Below are positions 1 through 9,714 of a stretch of 64,000 nt of DNA, piece by piece. This DNA comes from Bacteroidetes bacterium GWF2_38_335 (GTDB lineage Bacteria > Bacteroidota > Bacteroidia > Bacteroidales > GWF2-38-335). The stretch lies in assembly GCA_001769535.1 (NCBI GenBank), contig MEOH01000026.1, forward strand, positions 62,001 to 126,000. Direction: 5' to 3'. Under the pieces are notes generated by a model. That model searched no databases and was not told the origin of the DNA. It worked only from the letters and a program-made list of their open reading frames with translations. Position 1 is the first letter of the stretch. Each line of letters starts with the position of its first letter. The position numbers were made by a program, and so were the translations under genes.

Positions 1-361
1 CAATCAGCGACTGGCGGCACGCTCCGCAAGGTGGAACAGGCTCGTCGGTAATGGAATTCGAATTTTTGGCCACAATGGCAATGGCTTTTATAGGAGCTTG
101 GGGATATTTGGCATTGGCGTAAAACATCACCACACGCTCGGCACACAAACCGCTCGGATATGCAGCATTTTCCTGATTGCTTCCCGAAATAATCTCGCCG
201 TTTTCAAGCAAAACAGCCGATCCTACATTGAATTTTGAATAGGGTGTATAGGCATCTTTTGAAGCACTGATTGCTTCCTTAACCAGCTTCTGAATTTCAG
301 GTCTGAGCTCCGAAACCCCCGCAAACTCTGTAACCTCAATTTTTATTTCTTTCTTTTGCAT
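1..361 (-). CDS. cdd: Cytidine deaminase (3' end cut by window edge)
   Basis: Homotetrameric zinc enzyme of pyrimidine salvage that deaminates cytidine and deoxycytidine to uridine and deoxyuridine in the cytoplasm. The reverse strand reads from an ATG at 361 and is open to the window edge, giving 120 residues. The catalytic signature is complete: a CAE motif (in SGLCAERV) for the first zinc ligand and general acid/base Glu, and PCGACRQ carrying the other two Cys ligands. The substrate-binding stretch YTPYSKFNVGSAV lies near residue 40. Family members are about 130-160 residues, so only a short C-terminal piece is missing. The gene runs away from its right-hand neighbour and its operon context is outside the window. 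Confidence is high from the two zinc motifs. Confidence 0.95.
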   Translation of the reverse strand, partial: MQKKEIKIEVTEFAGVSELRPEIQKLVKEAISASKDAYTPYSKFNVGSAVLLENGEIISGSNQENAAYPSGLCAERVVMFYANAKYPQAPIKAIAIVAKNSNSITDEPVPPCGACRQSLI

Positions 362-849
362 TCTGGTTGATTTTATACAAAGGTAATGAAAAAAAACAGA
401 AATTGTAGTTTAGATCCGGTGATATTCTAACCTCGAAAAGTCAGCATTTTTTATAAATAGCCGCTAATGCGCGAATGAATATTTATAATCTCGTTGCAGT
501 TAAATATCCTTTATCATCGAATAAGAAAATGGTTCTGGTTGATAATTTTATTGTATACACCCCGTATTAACCGTGCATTGAAATACAAGGAAATGTTTGG
601 GTACCCGCGTTGCAGATGTAAGTAAAACCACGAAGTGGTTACCCAAACATAACTGCGGATTTCAATCCGCAGAGAATAATCAGAAAAAGTTTATCTGACA
701 TTTCTTATCTCAATAGGGTTATTATTTTCTAAACTTTTCTAAAACAGAATCAAAAAAATCAATATTCTGGGTAATTAACATCACATTATTAATATCTAAT
801 GGAAAGCACTATAAAATCCGTTATTATCATAGATTAATTTTGCAATACC
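362..849. repeat. Non-coding stretch with nested inverted repeats
   Basis: No credible gene is present in these 488 bases. They hold an 11-bp inverted repeat (593-603 with 640-650, core TTTGGGTA). Inside it is a small hairpin AACCAC-GAA-GTGGTT (626-640). Immediately after comes a perfect 9-bp hairpin, CTGCGGATT / AATCCGCAG (653-672). Such compact palindromes recur at several other intergenic places in the window. The last 20 bases hold the likely promoter of the next gene. I infer a degenerate non-coding repeat rather than a gene remnant. Confidence 0.55.
835..842 (+). promoter_or_regulatory. Putative -7 promoter element TAATTTTG
   Basis: TAATTTTG matches the Bacteroidetes -7 consensus TAnnTTTG and lies 7 bases before the ATG at 850, so the leader would be very short. 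No clear -33 TTTG is seen at the usual spacing. Confidence 0.35.
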
Positions 850-1833
850 ATGAATAAAATTGTTTTAATAGCACTGTGCTTGTTGATAACGGGATTGGGT
901 TTTTCCCAATCTCCGTTAAAAAAAATGACCCGCGAAGAATATATTGCTGCATATTCAGACTGGGCAGTAAAGGAAATGCATGAAAGCGGAGTGCCTGCAA
1001 GTATTACTCTGGCACAGGGCATGCTGGAGTCTGATAACGGAAACAGCACCCTTGCTGTTGAAGCCAATAATCATTTTGGTATCAAATGCCATTCGTCATG
1101 GGAAGGGAAAACTTTTCATCAGGATGATGATGCCAAACAAGAGTGCTTCAGAAAATATTCGTCGGTTTATGAATCATATAAAGACCATTCGGCTTTTTTA
1201 AGAAAATATGAAAGATATGCCTCGCTGTTTGATCTTAAAATTACTGATTACAAAGGCTGGTGCAAAGGACTCAAAGACGCCGGATATGCAACCAATCCAA
1301 AATACCCCGAATTACTTATAAAAATTATCGAAGAAAATGAATTGCATAAATATGACACACAGAAAGATGATGGGAAAGAACCGGTAGCAGACAATAAAAA
1401 GGATGATAAACCTAAAAATAACCACAAGAAAAATAACCAAAATGCCTCAGACGATAACTTTGTAATCAGTGCAACCGGTAGGGAAATCAAACAAAACAAC
1501 CGCATCAATTACATCATTGCAAAAGACGGGGATAACATCAAATCACTGGCAAAGGAACTACAGATGATGGATTGGCAGTTGATCAGATACAATGATCTTG
1601 ATAAAGATGTTTCGTTAAAAAAAGGTCAAATGATTTATATTCAGCCAAAACGCAATAAAGCCGATTTTAAATATGATTTTCATATTGTGAAGGGCGGGGA
1701 GACCATGTATGATATTTCACAGAAATATGGCGTTAAACTCAATAAACTATTTCGTAAAAACCTTATGGAACCAGGAACGCAGCTAAAAGCCGGAGATAAA
1801 ATATTTCTAAGGAAAACAAAAAGAACTGTTTAA
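850..1833 (+). CDS. Secreted glucosaminidase with LysM repeats
   Basis: Probable peptidoglycan hydrolase (N-acetylglucosaminidase, GH73/FlgJ-like fold) acting in the periplasm on septal or lateral wall. Residues 1-20 form a signal peptide (hydrophobic core, then GFSQ). Residues 28-165 are the glucosaminidase domain; the stretch SITLAQGMLESDNGNS carries the expected catalytic Glu at residue 60, followed by NNHFGIKC, a hallmark of the family. A Lys/Asp/Asn-rich linker (about 170-205) leads to two LysM peptidoglycan-binding modules (about 220-262 and 279-322). The architecture is common in Bacteroidetes. The gene stands alone, convergent with the carboxypeptidase gene on its right. The start is the first ATG and gives a full signal peptide. 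Confidence 0.88.
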   Translation: MNKIVLIALCLLITGLGFSQSPLKKMTREEYIAAYSDWAVKEMHESGVPASITLAQGMLESDNGNSTLAVEANNHFGIKCHSSWEGKTFHQDDDAKQECFRKYSSVYESYKDHSAFLRKYERYASLFDLKITDYKGWCKGLKDAGYATNPKYPELLIKIIEENELHKYDTQKDDGKEPVADNKKDDKPKNNHKKNNQNASDDNFVISATGREIKQNNRINYIIAKDGDNIKSLAKELQMMDWQLIRYNDLDKDVSLKKGQMIYIQPKRNKADFKYDFHIVKGGETMYDISQKYGVKLNKLFRKNLMEPGTQLKAGDKIFLRKTKRTV

Positions 1834-1878
1834 GTTTTGTTTGATTCTTTTGTCAGCCAAACATCTACTGAATATTAA

Positions 1879-3954
1879 TTATTCTGCTATTACAAACTTG
1901 CCGCATTGGCTTCCTTCTATTTGGTATATGTACATTCCTGCCGGCCAATTTTCAGTACTGATGCTGCAATTCGTGCTTTCTGAATTTTTATTGTAAATAA
2001 TGATTCCTGTGGATGAATAGATATTAATAACACTGCTTTTTTCAATATTTGAAAAACTAATTCTATCGTGATTTTGCATGAAGGAAATAATATCTTGTTT
2101 GATCTGATTATTTTCGGAGGGATTGTTTATTTCAATAATCTCAAAATCATCAAAGTAAAATCCATCTTTTGTTGTACTCTGATCTGACACAAACTCAAAT
2201 TTTACGTTTATTCCTAAACCGGTAAAAGCATCCAGATTAATTTCCTCAAAAGCCCAATGGGAGAGGTGACCGTGGTAAACGGGCTGACCTTCGTCCTCGT
2301 CATCGCTGCCTGTTTTTGATAACCGTCCGCAAACAGGTACCCAGACCGATCCTCCATTGTCTGAAACAAAAACCTGCACATAATCATAATTGTTCTCCAG
2401 ATCGTATCTCATCCTGAAATGCATGACTGCATGCAAAGCATTTGTAAGATCTATTGCAGGCACAAGCACCAGTGATGATGTCTGGAAAACGTCATAATTT
2501 CCTCCCGGTGATTCGGTCATCGAATTCAATCCCGAAAAACTTTGTTCGTTAGTCAGTCCCCAATCATCTCCGGTCCAGTTGACAGATGTTTCCATATTGT
2601 CGTAAAAAATCATTGTTGTGTCCCCATGGATCAGACTGAAAGTATCGCGGAAAGTATATAATCCATTGTTTACAAGTACTTCGAAAGTCAATTCGCTGCC
2701 TGTTGATGCAGTATGGTTAAAAAGCACCGAGTCGGTTAATAGCTCGGTACTGTACAGTCCTGTGTAAGTTTTAGCTGGTGAAGGAAAAGACAAATCTGCA
2801 GAAATCGGACTGAATGTCAGGGTGAAATCCGATGCCGGTTTTAATCCTGACGATTGAAAATCAAACCTGAAATATCCTGATGATGCTCCGATCAATGAAG
2901 ATCCAGCTGAGGTAAGCTTGTAATATGCATGGGCATGATGTGCAATGCTGAGATTGGTCCACACAGTTTCATTGCAAAGTGTAAAAATCCTTGATGGGTC
3001 GGGCCAAAAACCATCATCTGCATTTCCAACTTCGGCGGTGATTGAAATACTTTTTTCCTTTGTAACAGTTTCACCATACATCCAATCGTCGGCATCGCCA
3101 TTGCTTTGATAACCGTAGGTTTCATAAACAGTCCCGGTGCGGTAATTATTCCGAAATGACATTGATTCGGCAAGCAGTTCATAGAAAGTTGAATCTTCGG
3201 TATAAAGATTTTGGTAGTTCCATGGATAAATAATCATATTTCCATAGGAGTGCCAGTTAACATCAATGATGATTTCATGGTTTTCCATAAAATTTTTCAA
3301 TGCCTGTGTTTCGGGTTCTGAAAATGCGTAATCGCCGCGATGCCAGGGGTGAAAACCTATTGAACTCGATCCTATTTCATCATAGCCGAAAAATACACCG
3401 TAGTTTCTGTTCAAATCCACTCCATCCGAAAACATGGTTGTGTGACGGTTCTTTCGATGCAGTCCGCCACCATCAGGATTTTCCTGTTCATTGTACACAT
3501 AACCGTCGGGATTGACAACCGGAATAAAGTACAATTCTGTTTCATTAACAAGGTAAGTTACCTCGGGATCAGAACCATAGTTTTCGAGCAGATAGTACAT
3601 GTAATAAATAAGTTGTTGCAACGACATAGGCTCCTGTGAATGATGAATGGAAGTGTACATGGCCTGTGGCTCATCTTCAGTGATTGCAGGGTTATCCGAA
3701 ATTTTCACCGAGTAAATCGGCCTTCCTTCATAAGAGGTTCCAATCTGCACCTTTGCACTTATTATTTCAGGATATAAGTCAATCATGGTGTCAAGTTCCG
3801 CCATGGCTTCATCAAAAGTGTAAAACCCGCCCATGGAACCGTACTGGAAACCTTCGGGAACAGGATACTGCTTTGAATGATCAAAACATGGGTTCACTTG
3901 GGATTGTACATTGAGAATGACAATCAGTAATGGTAGAATAATAAGTATTTTCAT
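1879..3954 (-). CDS. Secreted M14 zinc carboxypeptidase, T9SS cargo
   Basis: Extracellular metallocarboxypeptidase expected to trim C-terminal residues from peptides. The reading frame stays open to an upstream TTG at 3987, but the ATG at 3954 (MKILIILPLLIVIL...) starts a clean signal peptide and is preferred, giving 691 residues. The M14 signature is visible in order: HHSQEP (HxxE zinc ligands), DLNRNYG (substrate Arg), VNWHSYGN (third zinc His) and ITAEVGN (catalytic Glu). A middle jelly-roll-like region (residues about 480-610) is followed by a short C-terminal sorting domain ending in the pattern ISTENWPAGMYIYQIEG...GKFVIAE, typical of type IX secretion cargo. It is transcribed alone; a TATTTTTG promoter element lies just upstream. 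Probably used for protein scavenging. Confidence 0.9.
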   Translation of the reverse strand: MKILIILPLLIVILNVQSQVNPCFDHSKQYPVPEGFQYGSMGGFYTFDEAMAELDTMIDLYPEIISAKVQIGTSYEGRPIYSVKISDNPAITEDEPQAMYTSIHHSQEPMSLQQLIYYMYYLLENYGSDPEVTYLVNETELYFIPVVNPDGYVYNEQENPDGGGLHRKNRHTTMFSDGVDLNRNYGVFFGYDEIGSSSIGFHPWHRGDYAFSEPETQALKNFMENHEIIIDVNWHSYGNMIIYPWNYQNLYTEDSTFYELLAESMSFRNNYRTGTVYETYGYQSNGDADDWMYGETVTKEKSISITAEVGNADDGFWPDPSRIFTLCNETVWTNLSIAHHAHAYYKLTSAGSSLIGASSGYFRFDFQSSGLKPASDFTLTFSPISADLSFPSPAKTYTGLYSTELLTDSVLFNHTASTGSELTFEVLVNNGLYTFRDTFSLIHGDTTMIFYDNMETSVNWTGDDWGLTNEQSFSGLNSMTESPGGNYDVFQTSSLVLVPAIDLTNALHAVMHFRMRYDLENNYDYVQVFVSDNGGSVWVPVCGRLSKTGSDDEDEGQPVYHGHLSHWAFEEINLDAFTGLGINVKFEFVSDQSTTKDGFYFDDFEIIEINNPSENNQIKQDIISFMQNHDRISFSNIEKSSVINIYSSTGIIIYNKNSESTNCSISTENWPAGMYIYQIEGSQCGKFVIAE

Positions 3955-3973
3955 AACAGATTTTTTCTTTACG

Positions 3974-3981
3974 CAAAAATA
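3974..3981 (-). promoter_or_regulatory. Putative -7 promoter element TATTTTTG
   Basis: On the reverse strand TATTTTTG matches TAnnTTTG and ends 19 bases before the ATG at 3954. Its position argues against the upstream TTG start at 3987. No convincing -33 element was found. Confidence 0.4.
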
Positions 3982-4074
3982 AGGCAAATTGTGTTGTGTG
4001 GTTAAATATTTTGGTTAAAAAAAAACTTAAGTATTGCAGGTAAAATTTCCTATATTTACCATTATTTTTCGATT

Positions 4075-5979
4075 ATGAAAACACTGGTATCTCTCTTTGA
4101 ACATTGCGTTGAAAAATATTCTGATAATCCTTATATTCACGAAAAAACAGGTGATAATTGGGGAGCAACGAGTTATAAGGAACTGCATAGTTTGGTTTGC
4201 GATTTTGCCGCTGGATTAATTGCTGCCGGTGTTAAAAAAGGCGACAGGATCGTTCTGCTTTCCGAAGGTCGACGCAGCTGGATTATCGCCGAACTGGGGA
4301 TTCTTTTTGCCGGAGCTGTAAATGTTCCTGTTTCAGTTAAAATAGACGAACCCGATGAAATCCTTTTCAGAATAAAACATTCCGAATCATCCTTTATAAT
4401 CACTTCACTTAACCAATTGCGAAAAATCAGGATTCATAAAGATGGACTCCCCGAAGTAAAAAAGGTCATCATCATGGATGAAACAGATCTCCTTGATGAT
4501 GAGGTTTTGTTAAGCGAAATAATTGAAAAGGGTAAAAAATTCCTTGAAAACCATAAGGACTTGTTTATTAAAACAAAAGATTCGGTTACCGAAAGTGATT
4601 ATGCAAATATCTGCTATACCTCCGGTACCACAGCCGATCCAAAAGGTATTATTCTTACACATCGCAATTACACTGCCAATGTGGAACAGGCCAATTCGCT
4701 CATGAGCATTCCCGAACATTATAGAACCTTGCTTATTTTACCGTGGGATCATTCATTTGGTCATACAGCCGGACTGTATAGTTTTATGCTCAATGGTGCC
4801 TCGGTTGCCTGTATTCAAACGGGTAAAAATCCAAACGAAACTTTGCGAAATATTCCCATAAATATCAAAGAAATTAAGCCCCATATCATTTTATCGGTAC
4901 CTGCTCTTGCGAAGAACTTCAGAAAAAATATAGAAAAAGCCATTCGCGATAAAGGAAAAATTACTGAATCCCTTTTCAGATTTGCTCTTAAGGTGGCCTA
5001 TGCTTATAATCAAAATGGATTTGACAAAGGGAAAGGTTTTCAGTTTTTCAATCGCATTTTATACAGTATTTTCGACAAGATTATTTTTAAGAAAGTCAGA
5101 GCCGGTTTTGGTGGTGAAATGCAGTTTTTCATAGGTGGAGGTGCACTACTTGACGTTGAGCTTCAAAAATTCTTCTATGCGATTGGTATACCTATGTATC
5201 AGGGGTATGGTTTGTCTGAAGCTTCGCCCATCATTTCATCAAACGCACCAAAAAAACACAAATTTGGTTCTTCAGGATTTCTTGTTGAAAACCTAAGCTT
5301 AAAAATTTGTGATGAGCAGGGAATCGAATTGCCATTGGGTGAAAAAGGGGAGATCGTTGTTAAAGGAGAAAATGTGATGGCCGGTTATTGGAAAAATGAT
5401 ACAGCTACAAAAGAAGTTCTTAAAAATGGCTGGCTTCACACCGGAGATTTGGGTTTTGTGGATCACGACGGCTTTTTATATGTCCTGGGTCGGTTTAAAT
5501 CTTTACTCATTGCAAGCGACGGCGAAAAATACAGTCCGGAAGGCATCGAAGAAACTCTGGTAGAATCCTCCAGATTCATTGACCAGTGCATGTTTTATAA
5601 TAATCAAAGTCCGTACACCATTGCACTCCTTGTTCCCAATTACGGTCCGGTTATCCATGAATTAAAGAAAACCGGGTTAACCACAGAGTCCGAAGAAGGG
5701 CAAAAAGTCGCATTGAAAATATTGCAGGAGGAGCTTGATCAGTTTAAGCCCGGAGGAAAATTCGGCGGTAAATTCCCTGTTCGCTGGTTCCCCGGTGCAG
5801 TGTTGATATTGGACGAACCATTTACCGAACAAAACCGTTTGTTAAACAGTACATTGAAAATGGTAAGAGGCAAGATAACAGAAAAATACAGCGATCAAAT
5901 AAATTTTTTATTCACCCCCGAAGGCAAAATTTTTTATAATAAATACAATATGAATGCCGTTAAAAACAAAATATCTTAA
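4075..5979 (+). CDS. AMP-dependent long-chain fatty acid-CoA ligase
   Basis: Activates fatty acids to acyl-CoA via an acyl-adenylate, at the cytoplasmic face of the membrane. The 634-residue protein shows the ANL superfamily motifs: the phosphate-binding loop YTSGTTADPKGIILTHRN (about residues 180-197), the YQGYGLSEASPI motif (about 380), the hinge region GWLHTGDLGFVDHDGFLYVLGR (about 455-477), and the C-terminal K/E region SDGEKYSPEGIEE. Length and motif order fit FadD/long-chain ligases rather than acetyl-CoA synthetase. It has no signal peptide. It sits alone between oppositely oriented genes, with a near-consensus TATATTTA element about 20 bases upstream of the ATG. Substrate chain length cannot be read from the sequence. 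Confidence 0.88.
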   Translation: MKTLVSLFEHCVEKYSDNPYIHEKTGDNWGATSYKELHSLVCDFAAGLIAAGVKKGDRIVLLSEGRRSWIIAELGILFAGAVNVPVSVKIDEPDEILFRIKHSESSFIITSLNQLRKIRIHKDGLPEVKKVIIMDETDLLDDEVLLSEIIEKGKKFLENHKDLFIKTKDSVTESDYANICYTSGTTADPKGIILTHRNYTANVEQANSLMSIPEHYRTLLILPWDHSFGHTAGLYSFMLNGASVACIQTGKNPNETLRNIPINIKEIKPHIILSVPALAKNFRKNIEKAIRDKGKITESLFRFALKVAYAYNQNGFDKGKGFQFFNRILYSIFDKIIFKKVRAGFGGEMQFFIGGGALLDVELQKFFYAIGIPMYQGYGLSEASPIISSNAPKKHKFGSSGFLVENLSLKICDEQGIELPLGEKGEIVVKGENVMAGYWKNDTATKEVLKNGWLHTGDLGFVDHDGFLYVLGRFKSLLIASDGEKYSPEGIEETLVESSRFIDQCMFYNNQSPYTIALLVPNYGPVIHELKKTGLTTESEEGQKVALKILQEELDQFKPGGKFGGKFPVRWFPGAVLILDEPFTEQNRLLNSTLKMVRGKITEKYSDQINFLFTPEGKIFYNKYNMNAVKNKIS

Positions 5980-6008
5980 CAATCTTCACCGAATCTCAAA
6001 TTAAGCAG

Positions 6009-6767
6009 TTATTTTTTTTTGATTTCAGGAATTCTAAATCCTCCAAGTACAATTAAAACCTTAGCAAAAGGTATTTTTTTTCTGTCTAAAGAATGTTCCA
6101 CAACTTCAGTATTGCATGAAACATAACAGAAAGAATTAGATAATAATTTTCTTCTCTCATAACCCTGAACAGACCTGAGGTACAATTCGGAGAATGATTT
6201 ATAGGTGTGTGGATCAATCTGAACACCTATTGTGTCAGAATCCTTATATGTCGGAGTATAATAAAGTTTATAGGTTTTTGATGTGTCGGTTTTATCGTAA
6301 TAAAACCTGCGATTATTAGTGTATTTTAGTATTTGCAGAATATTAATATTTGCTGAAAATAAACTAAACCGGTTATTGTTTTTTTTGAATTCAATAAACA
6401 AAAACTTGCTGATATTTTTGATGTTATAGCTCGATCTCTTGAATTTATAGGCATTATTATTAGCAACATATTGTGAAGATAAACTATCCAGAACAGAATT
6501 ATATTTCAATTCAGATTTCCTTGATTTTTTTCTTAATTTATTAATTGAAAAGAAAATGGTCGCGTTTAATAACTCCTGATCAAAAGTTAAATATTCGATT
6601 TGATTATTTGCCAATCCGGTATTGAAAAATGATTCTGTATTATATTCCAAAATGTATTTGTTTTCGATAAAATTTGCTGCAGCAGGTGATGTGTCTGCAA
6701 TGCCTGACTGCGCAGGAATTTCCTGAAAAAACCATAAGATAATATAAAGTATAAAAAAAGTTCTCAT
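6009..6767 (-). CDS. Exported protein of unknown function, coupled to LRR gene
   Basis: I do not recognise this 252-residue protein. An N-terminal signal peptide (MRTFFILYIILWFFQEIPAQ) points to export. The rest is rich in Asn, Lys, Tyr and Ser with no Cys motif, repeat or transmembrane segment, and no T9SS tail. The start codon overlaps the stop of the upstream leucine-rich-repeat gene as TAATG, so the two are almost certainly translationally coupled and probably work together at the cell surface or in the periplasm. The phrase IPFAKVLIVLGGFRIPEIKKK at the end is the only hydrophobic patch outside the signal. Real gene with high confidence, function unknown. Confidence 0.7.
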   Translation of the reverse strand: MRTFFILYIILWFFQEIPAQSGIADTSPAAANFIENKYILEYNTESFFNTGLANNQIEYLTFDQELLNATIFFSINKLRKKSRKSELKYNSVLDSLSSQYVANNNAYKFKRSSYNIKNISKFLFIEFKKNNNRFSLFSANINILQILKYTNNRRFYYDKTDTSKTYKLYYTPTYKDSDTIGVQIDPHTYKSFSELYLRSVQGYERRKLLSNSFCYVSCNTEVVEHSLDRKKIPFAKVLIVLGGFRIPEIKKK

Positions 6768-9502
6768 TACAGGCTGTCAGATTCTTTAAAATGATCTAAA
6801 TTAAATGTGTTTGCAGGCCTTGGCTCAACCACAAATATGTTACCGTTTCTTTTTAAAAAATCTGCGGGTTTAATAAATGCCGCCTCACCATTATCAAAAA
6901 CTACAAATAATGCATTTTTGGAAGATGGGTAAAATGAAAAATCCGGTTTATTAAAAAACCTAAAAACAGTATTAAATGTGTAATCAACTATATAGATTGC
7001 ATTGGGATTAAGAGGATTACTCAAAGAATCCTTATTGTAAAATTCGGCTACAATATTTTCTGTTGGCATATCAGGATAATTAATGGGATATGGTTTATCA
7101 GTATTATATAATCCCATGCTTCTAATTGTAAAAAAACGTGAGGGGCTGTTAATTTCTGATTTTTTAACCAGCCTGCTTCTTAGTTTTTGCTGGCTGGAAT
7201 CAAGCTTGCTTTCAAATTCATCAATTGCATTCTGAAATAATACATCCATTTTGCTCCAATCTTCAACTCTCTTCAAATATGACTTATTATATATATCGAT
7301 GACTGATTTGTGTTTAGTGGCAATTTTAGTAACATCATTTTCGCTGAAATCAACATAAACTGGCATTTTTATAGTGTCACCTGTAAAAATGATATTCATT
7401 AATAGGTTGTCGCCTTTGGGATTTATGGTTAAAAAAACATCTGATATTAACTCAGGACCCAATGCTTTGTACTTTTTAACATGCTTTTCTGGTTTCGAAT
7501 CTCTTGTTTTGTACATAAAAGGGGTATAAGTTTTTCTGCAAACCTTATAAATAGAGTCCATTAATAAATAATCCTTTTCCAGACTTGTACCATCATAAAT
7601 CCACCGATATTTTCGCAAATATTTCATTTCAGGATATTTCTTTGATAAATCATTGCCATTGAACCTGGTATAAGTATTTAAAAACCGCAATTCGAAACTC
7701 TTGAGTGTGTTGTTTTTTCTTGGTCTTATAAATACTTTTTCTTTATATATTACTTTTGGCTCTGAAAAATATGAAGAATTCATGTCTTCTCTTATCCATT
7801 CAATATTTGATCTTCCCAGTTCGAAAATTACTGTTTTTTCAGATAAAGCAAATGAATCTTTTGATTCAAATTTCCAACTGCCGGATGAAGAGTCATAAAC
7901 ATATAATTTATAATCGGGTGAAAGGGTATTTGAGGCCATTTCAATTTCTAAACTCTTATTTTCTTTCAGTTTAACCGGACTGCCTTCTGAGCTGGCTTCT
8001 AATTTAAACATACCGCCAGAGGAAAAAAAGTTTTCGGTATTGCCATCATTATATGTCATTGGAATACCGCTCAAAAGTATTTCTTCGGGTGACAGATATT
8101 TTTTGTAATTGACAGTTACTTCGGAATTAACGGGATTTCCATTCATATCAACAAAAGCATTTTCAGGAATCTTTATGCTGGTGCCTGATGAAAAAATTAA
8201 CCGGGTTTCACTTTTAGGATTTATTACTGTGGATTCTTCTTTGTATTTGATGTTTCGGAGTGGCGGATAAATATTCTTTATTAATTGATTACCTGAGAAT
8301 ATATCGCAATCTGGTAATTTTTTTTTAAGGCTGTTAATCTCATTTTCTTCAATTCTGTTTCCAGACAAATCAAGATATTTAAGATTATCCAAACGATTTA
8401 TTTTGCTTACACTTGTTAGGTTATTATCCTGAAGAATCAGTTTTTCCAATTGATCCATTTTATTTATTTGATCTGGCAAAGAATCCACACTGGTATTAAT
8501 CGTTAAATCTGAAAGATTTTCAATTTTGGAAAGCTGTTCGAATAATTTCCCCATATTAATAAGTGGTGATTCAAAAATACGGATGCATTTCAATTGTTTC
8601 AGATTACAGATTTCTTCGGGAAATAAATTATTGGTGGCATTTAGAATTTCTAATGTGTCAAGGTTTTTTAAGTCTTCTAATGTTGTGATTGTTCCATCTG
8701 AATGTATTGTCTCAGAATTATTTAATACAAGTCTGTTTAGTTTTTTTAACTCACTGAAATCAGCAGTTTTTGAATAATCATTAATCTGAAGGAATCTAAG
8801 TTGTGTGGTATTTTTAAAATTAACTACTGAATCAACAGACAAATAAGTAAGTTTTGAAAACAAACCCAGAACATTATCAAGTTGTTCAATACTCAGGTTG
8901 TTTTCAGAAATATCCAGATGTTTCAATCTGAACAAATCTGAAAAATTGTTTTCTAATGTGTGGATGATATTTTTACTAATGTTTATGTATTCAAGATTTC
9001 TTAGTTGAGCAAATGAAACAGGTAAATTGTAAATATAATTGTTGCTTAAATTTATTTTAACCAGCTTCTTACAATTATTAATACTACCGGGTATATAAGT
9101 CAGATTGTTTGAGCTTAAATCAAGTTCTTCCATGCTTTCCAATGATCCGGAATGATTTAAAAAGTCCGCTAAGTTGAATAGCGCGTTATTATTAAGCTTT
9201 ACAACTTTTAATTTCTTTAATGAATAAAAGCTTGCAGGAAGTGTTTCGAGATTATTTCCTGATAAGTTTATTTCTTTTAGATTTTTGAACATTCCAATTG
9301 AGTCGGTCAACTTATAAATAGCCTGATTGCTTAAATCCAGTCTGATGACTTTTTCAGGATTTGCAAATGCCTTCTCCAGCAAATGATACACAGAGTCTTT
9401 TTTTGTGTTTTGCGAAATACCTGAGATTGAAACTAATGATAAAAGGGTTATAACCAATATTTTAATACAAATTGATTTACTGTAGTATGATTTGTTTTTC
9501 AT
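6767..9502 (-). CDS. Exported leucine-rich-repeat protein
   Basis: Large (911 residues) secreted protein. After a signal peptide (residues about 1-31, ending GISQ) comes an array of roughly 14 leucine-rich repeats of 22-23 residues (about 45-405), with unit pattern LxxLxxLxLSxNxLxxLPxx, as in ELDLSSNNLTYIPGSINN. Residues about 430-560 hold a beta-rich domain with the pattern GTSIKIPENAFVDMNGNPV...VSGIPMTYNDG-like, seen in many exported Bacteroidetes proteins and resembling a ZU5-like fold. The remaining 350 residues are unrecognised. No T9SS tail is seen, so it may be periplasmic or anchored through its partner gene, whose ATG overlaps this stop codon. The likely role is protein-protein interaction at the envelope; the ligand is unknown. 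Confidence 0.75.
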   Translation of the reverse strand: MKNKSYYSKSICIKILVITLLSLVSISGISQNTKKDSVYHLLEKAFANPEKVIRLDLSNQAIYKLTDSIGMFKNLKEINLSGNNLETLPASFYSLKKLKVVKLNNNALFNLADFLNHSGSLESMEELDLSSNNLTYIPGSINNCKKLVKINLSNNYIYNLPVSFAQLRNLEYINISKNIIHTLENNFSDLFRLKHLDISENNLSIEQLDNVLGLFSKLTYLSVDSVVNFKNTTQLRFLQINDYSKTADFSELKKLNRLVLNNSETIHSDGTITTLEDLKNLDTLEILNATNNLFPEEICNLKQLKCIRIFESPLINMGKLFEQLSKIENLSDLTINTSVDSLPDQINKMDQLEKLILQDNNLTSVSKINRLDNLKYLDLSGNRIEENEINSLKKKLPDCDIFSGNQLIKNIYPPLRNIKYKEESTVINPKSETRLIFSSGTSIKIPENAFVDMNGNPVNSEVTVNYKKYLSPEEILLSGIPMTYNDGNTENFFSSGGMFKLEASSEGSPVKLKENKSLEIEMASNTLSPDYKLYVYDSSSGSWKFESKDSFALSEKTVIFELGRSNIEWIREDMNSSYFSEPKVIYKEKVFIRPRKNNTLKSFELRFLNTYTRFNGNDLSKKYPEMKYLRKYRWIYDGTSLEKDYLLMDSIYKVCRKTYTPFMYKTRDSKPEKHVKKYKALGPELISDVFLTINPKGDNLLMNIIFTGDTIKMPVYVDFSENDVTKIATKHKSVIDIYNKSYLKRVEDWSKMDVLFQNAIDEFESKLDSSQQKLRSRLVKKSEINSPSRFFTIRSMGLYNTDKPYPINYPDMPTENIVAEFYNKDSLSNPLNPNAIYIVDYTFNTVFRFFNKPDFSFYPSSKNALFVVFDNGEAAFIKPADFLKRNGNIFVVEPRPANTFNLDHFKESDSL

Positions 9503-9714
9503 AGCTTTATAATAAATGGGTTACCTAATTTACTATTTATAAACTAAATTGACTTAAATTTATTATTTCAATTCATAAAATGATTTTACTGATAATCAAA
9601 TTTACTAATTATAGCAATACTAACAGAATATGACGATCATTTTTTTATAAAACCAACCATGCTAAAAATATATTGTAATTCTTAAATTTATATATTTACA
9701 TTTTAATTGAACCT

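Noticed and set aside
3955-3987. Longer N-terminus of the M14 carboxypeptidase from a TTG at 3987
   Set aside because: The ATG at 3954 begins a clean signal peptide, and a -7 promoter element occupies 3974-3981.
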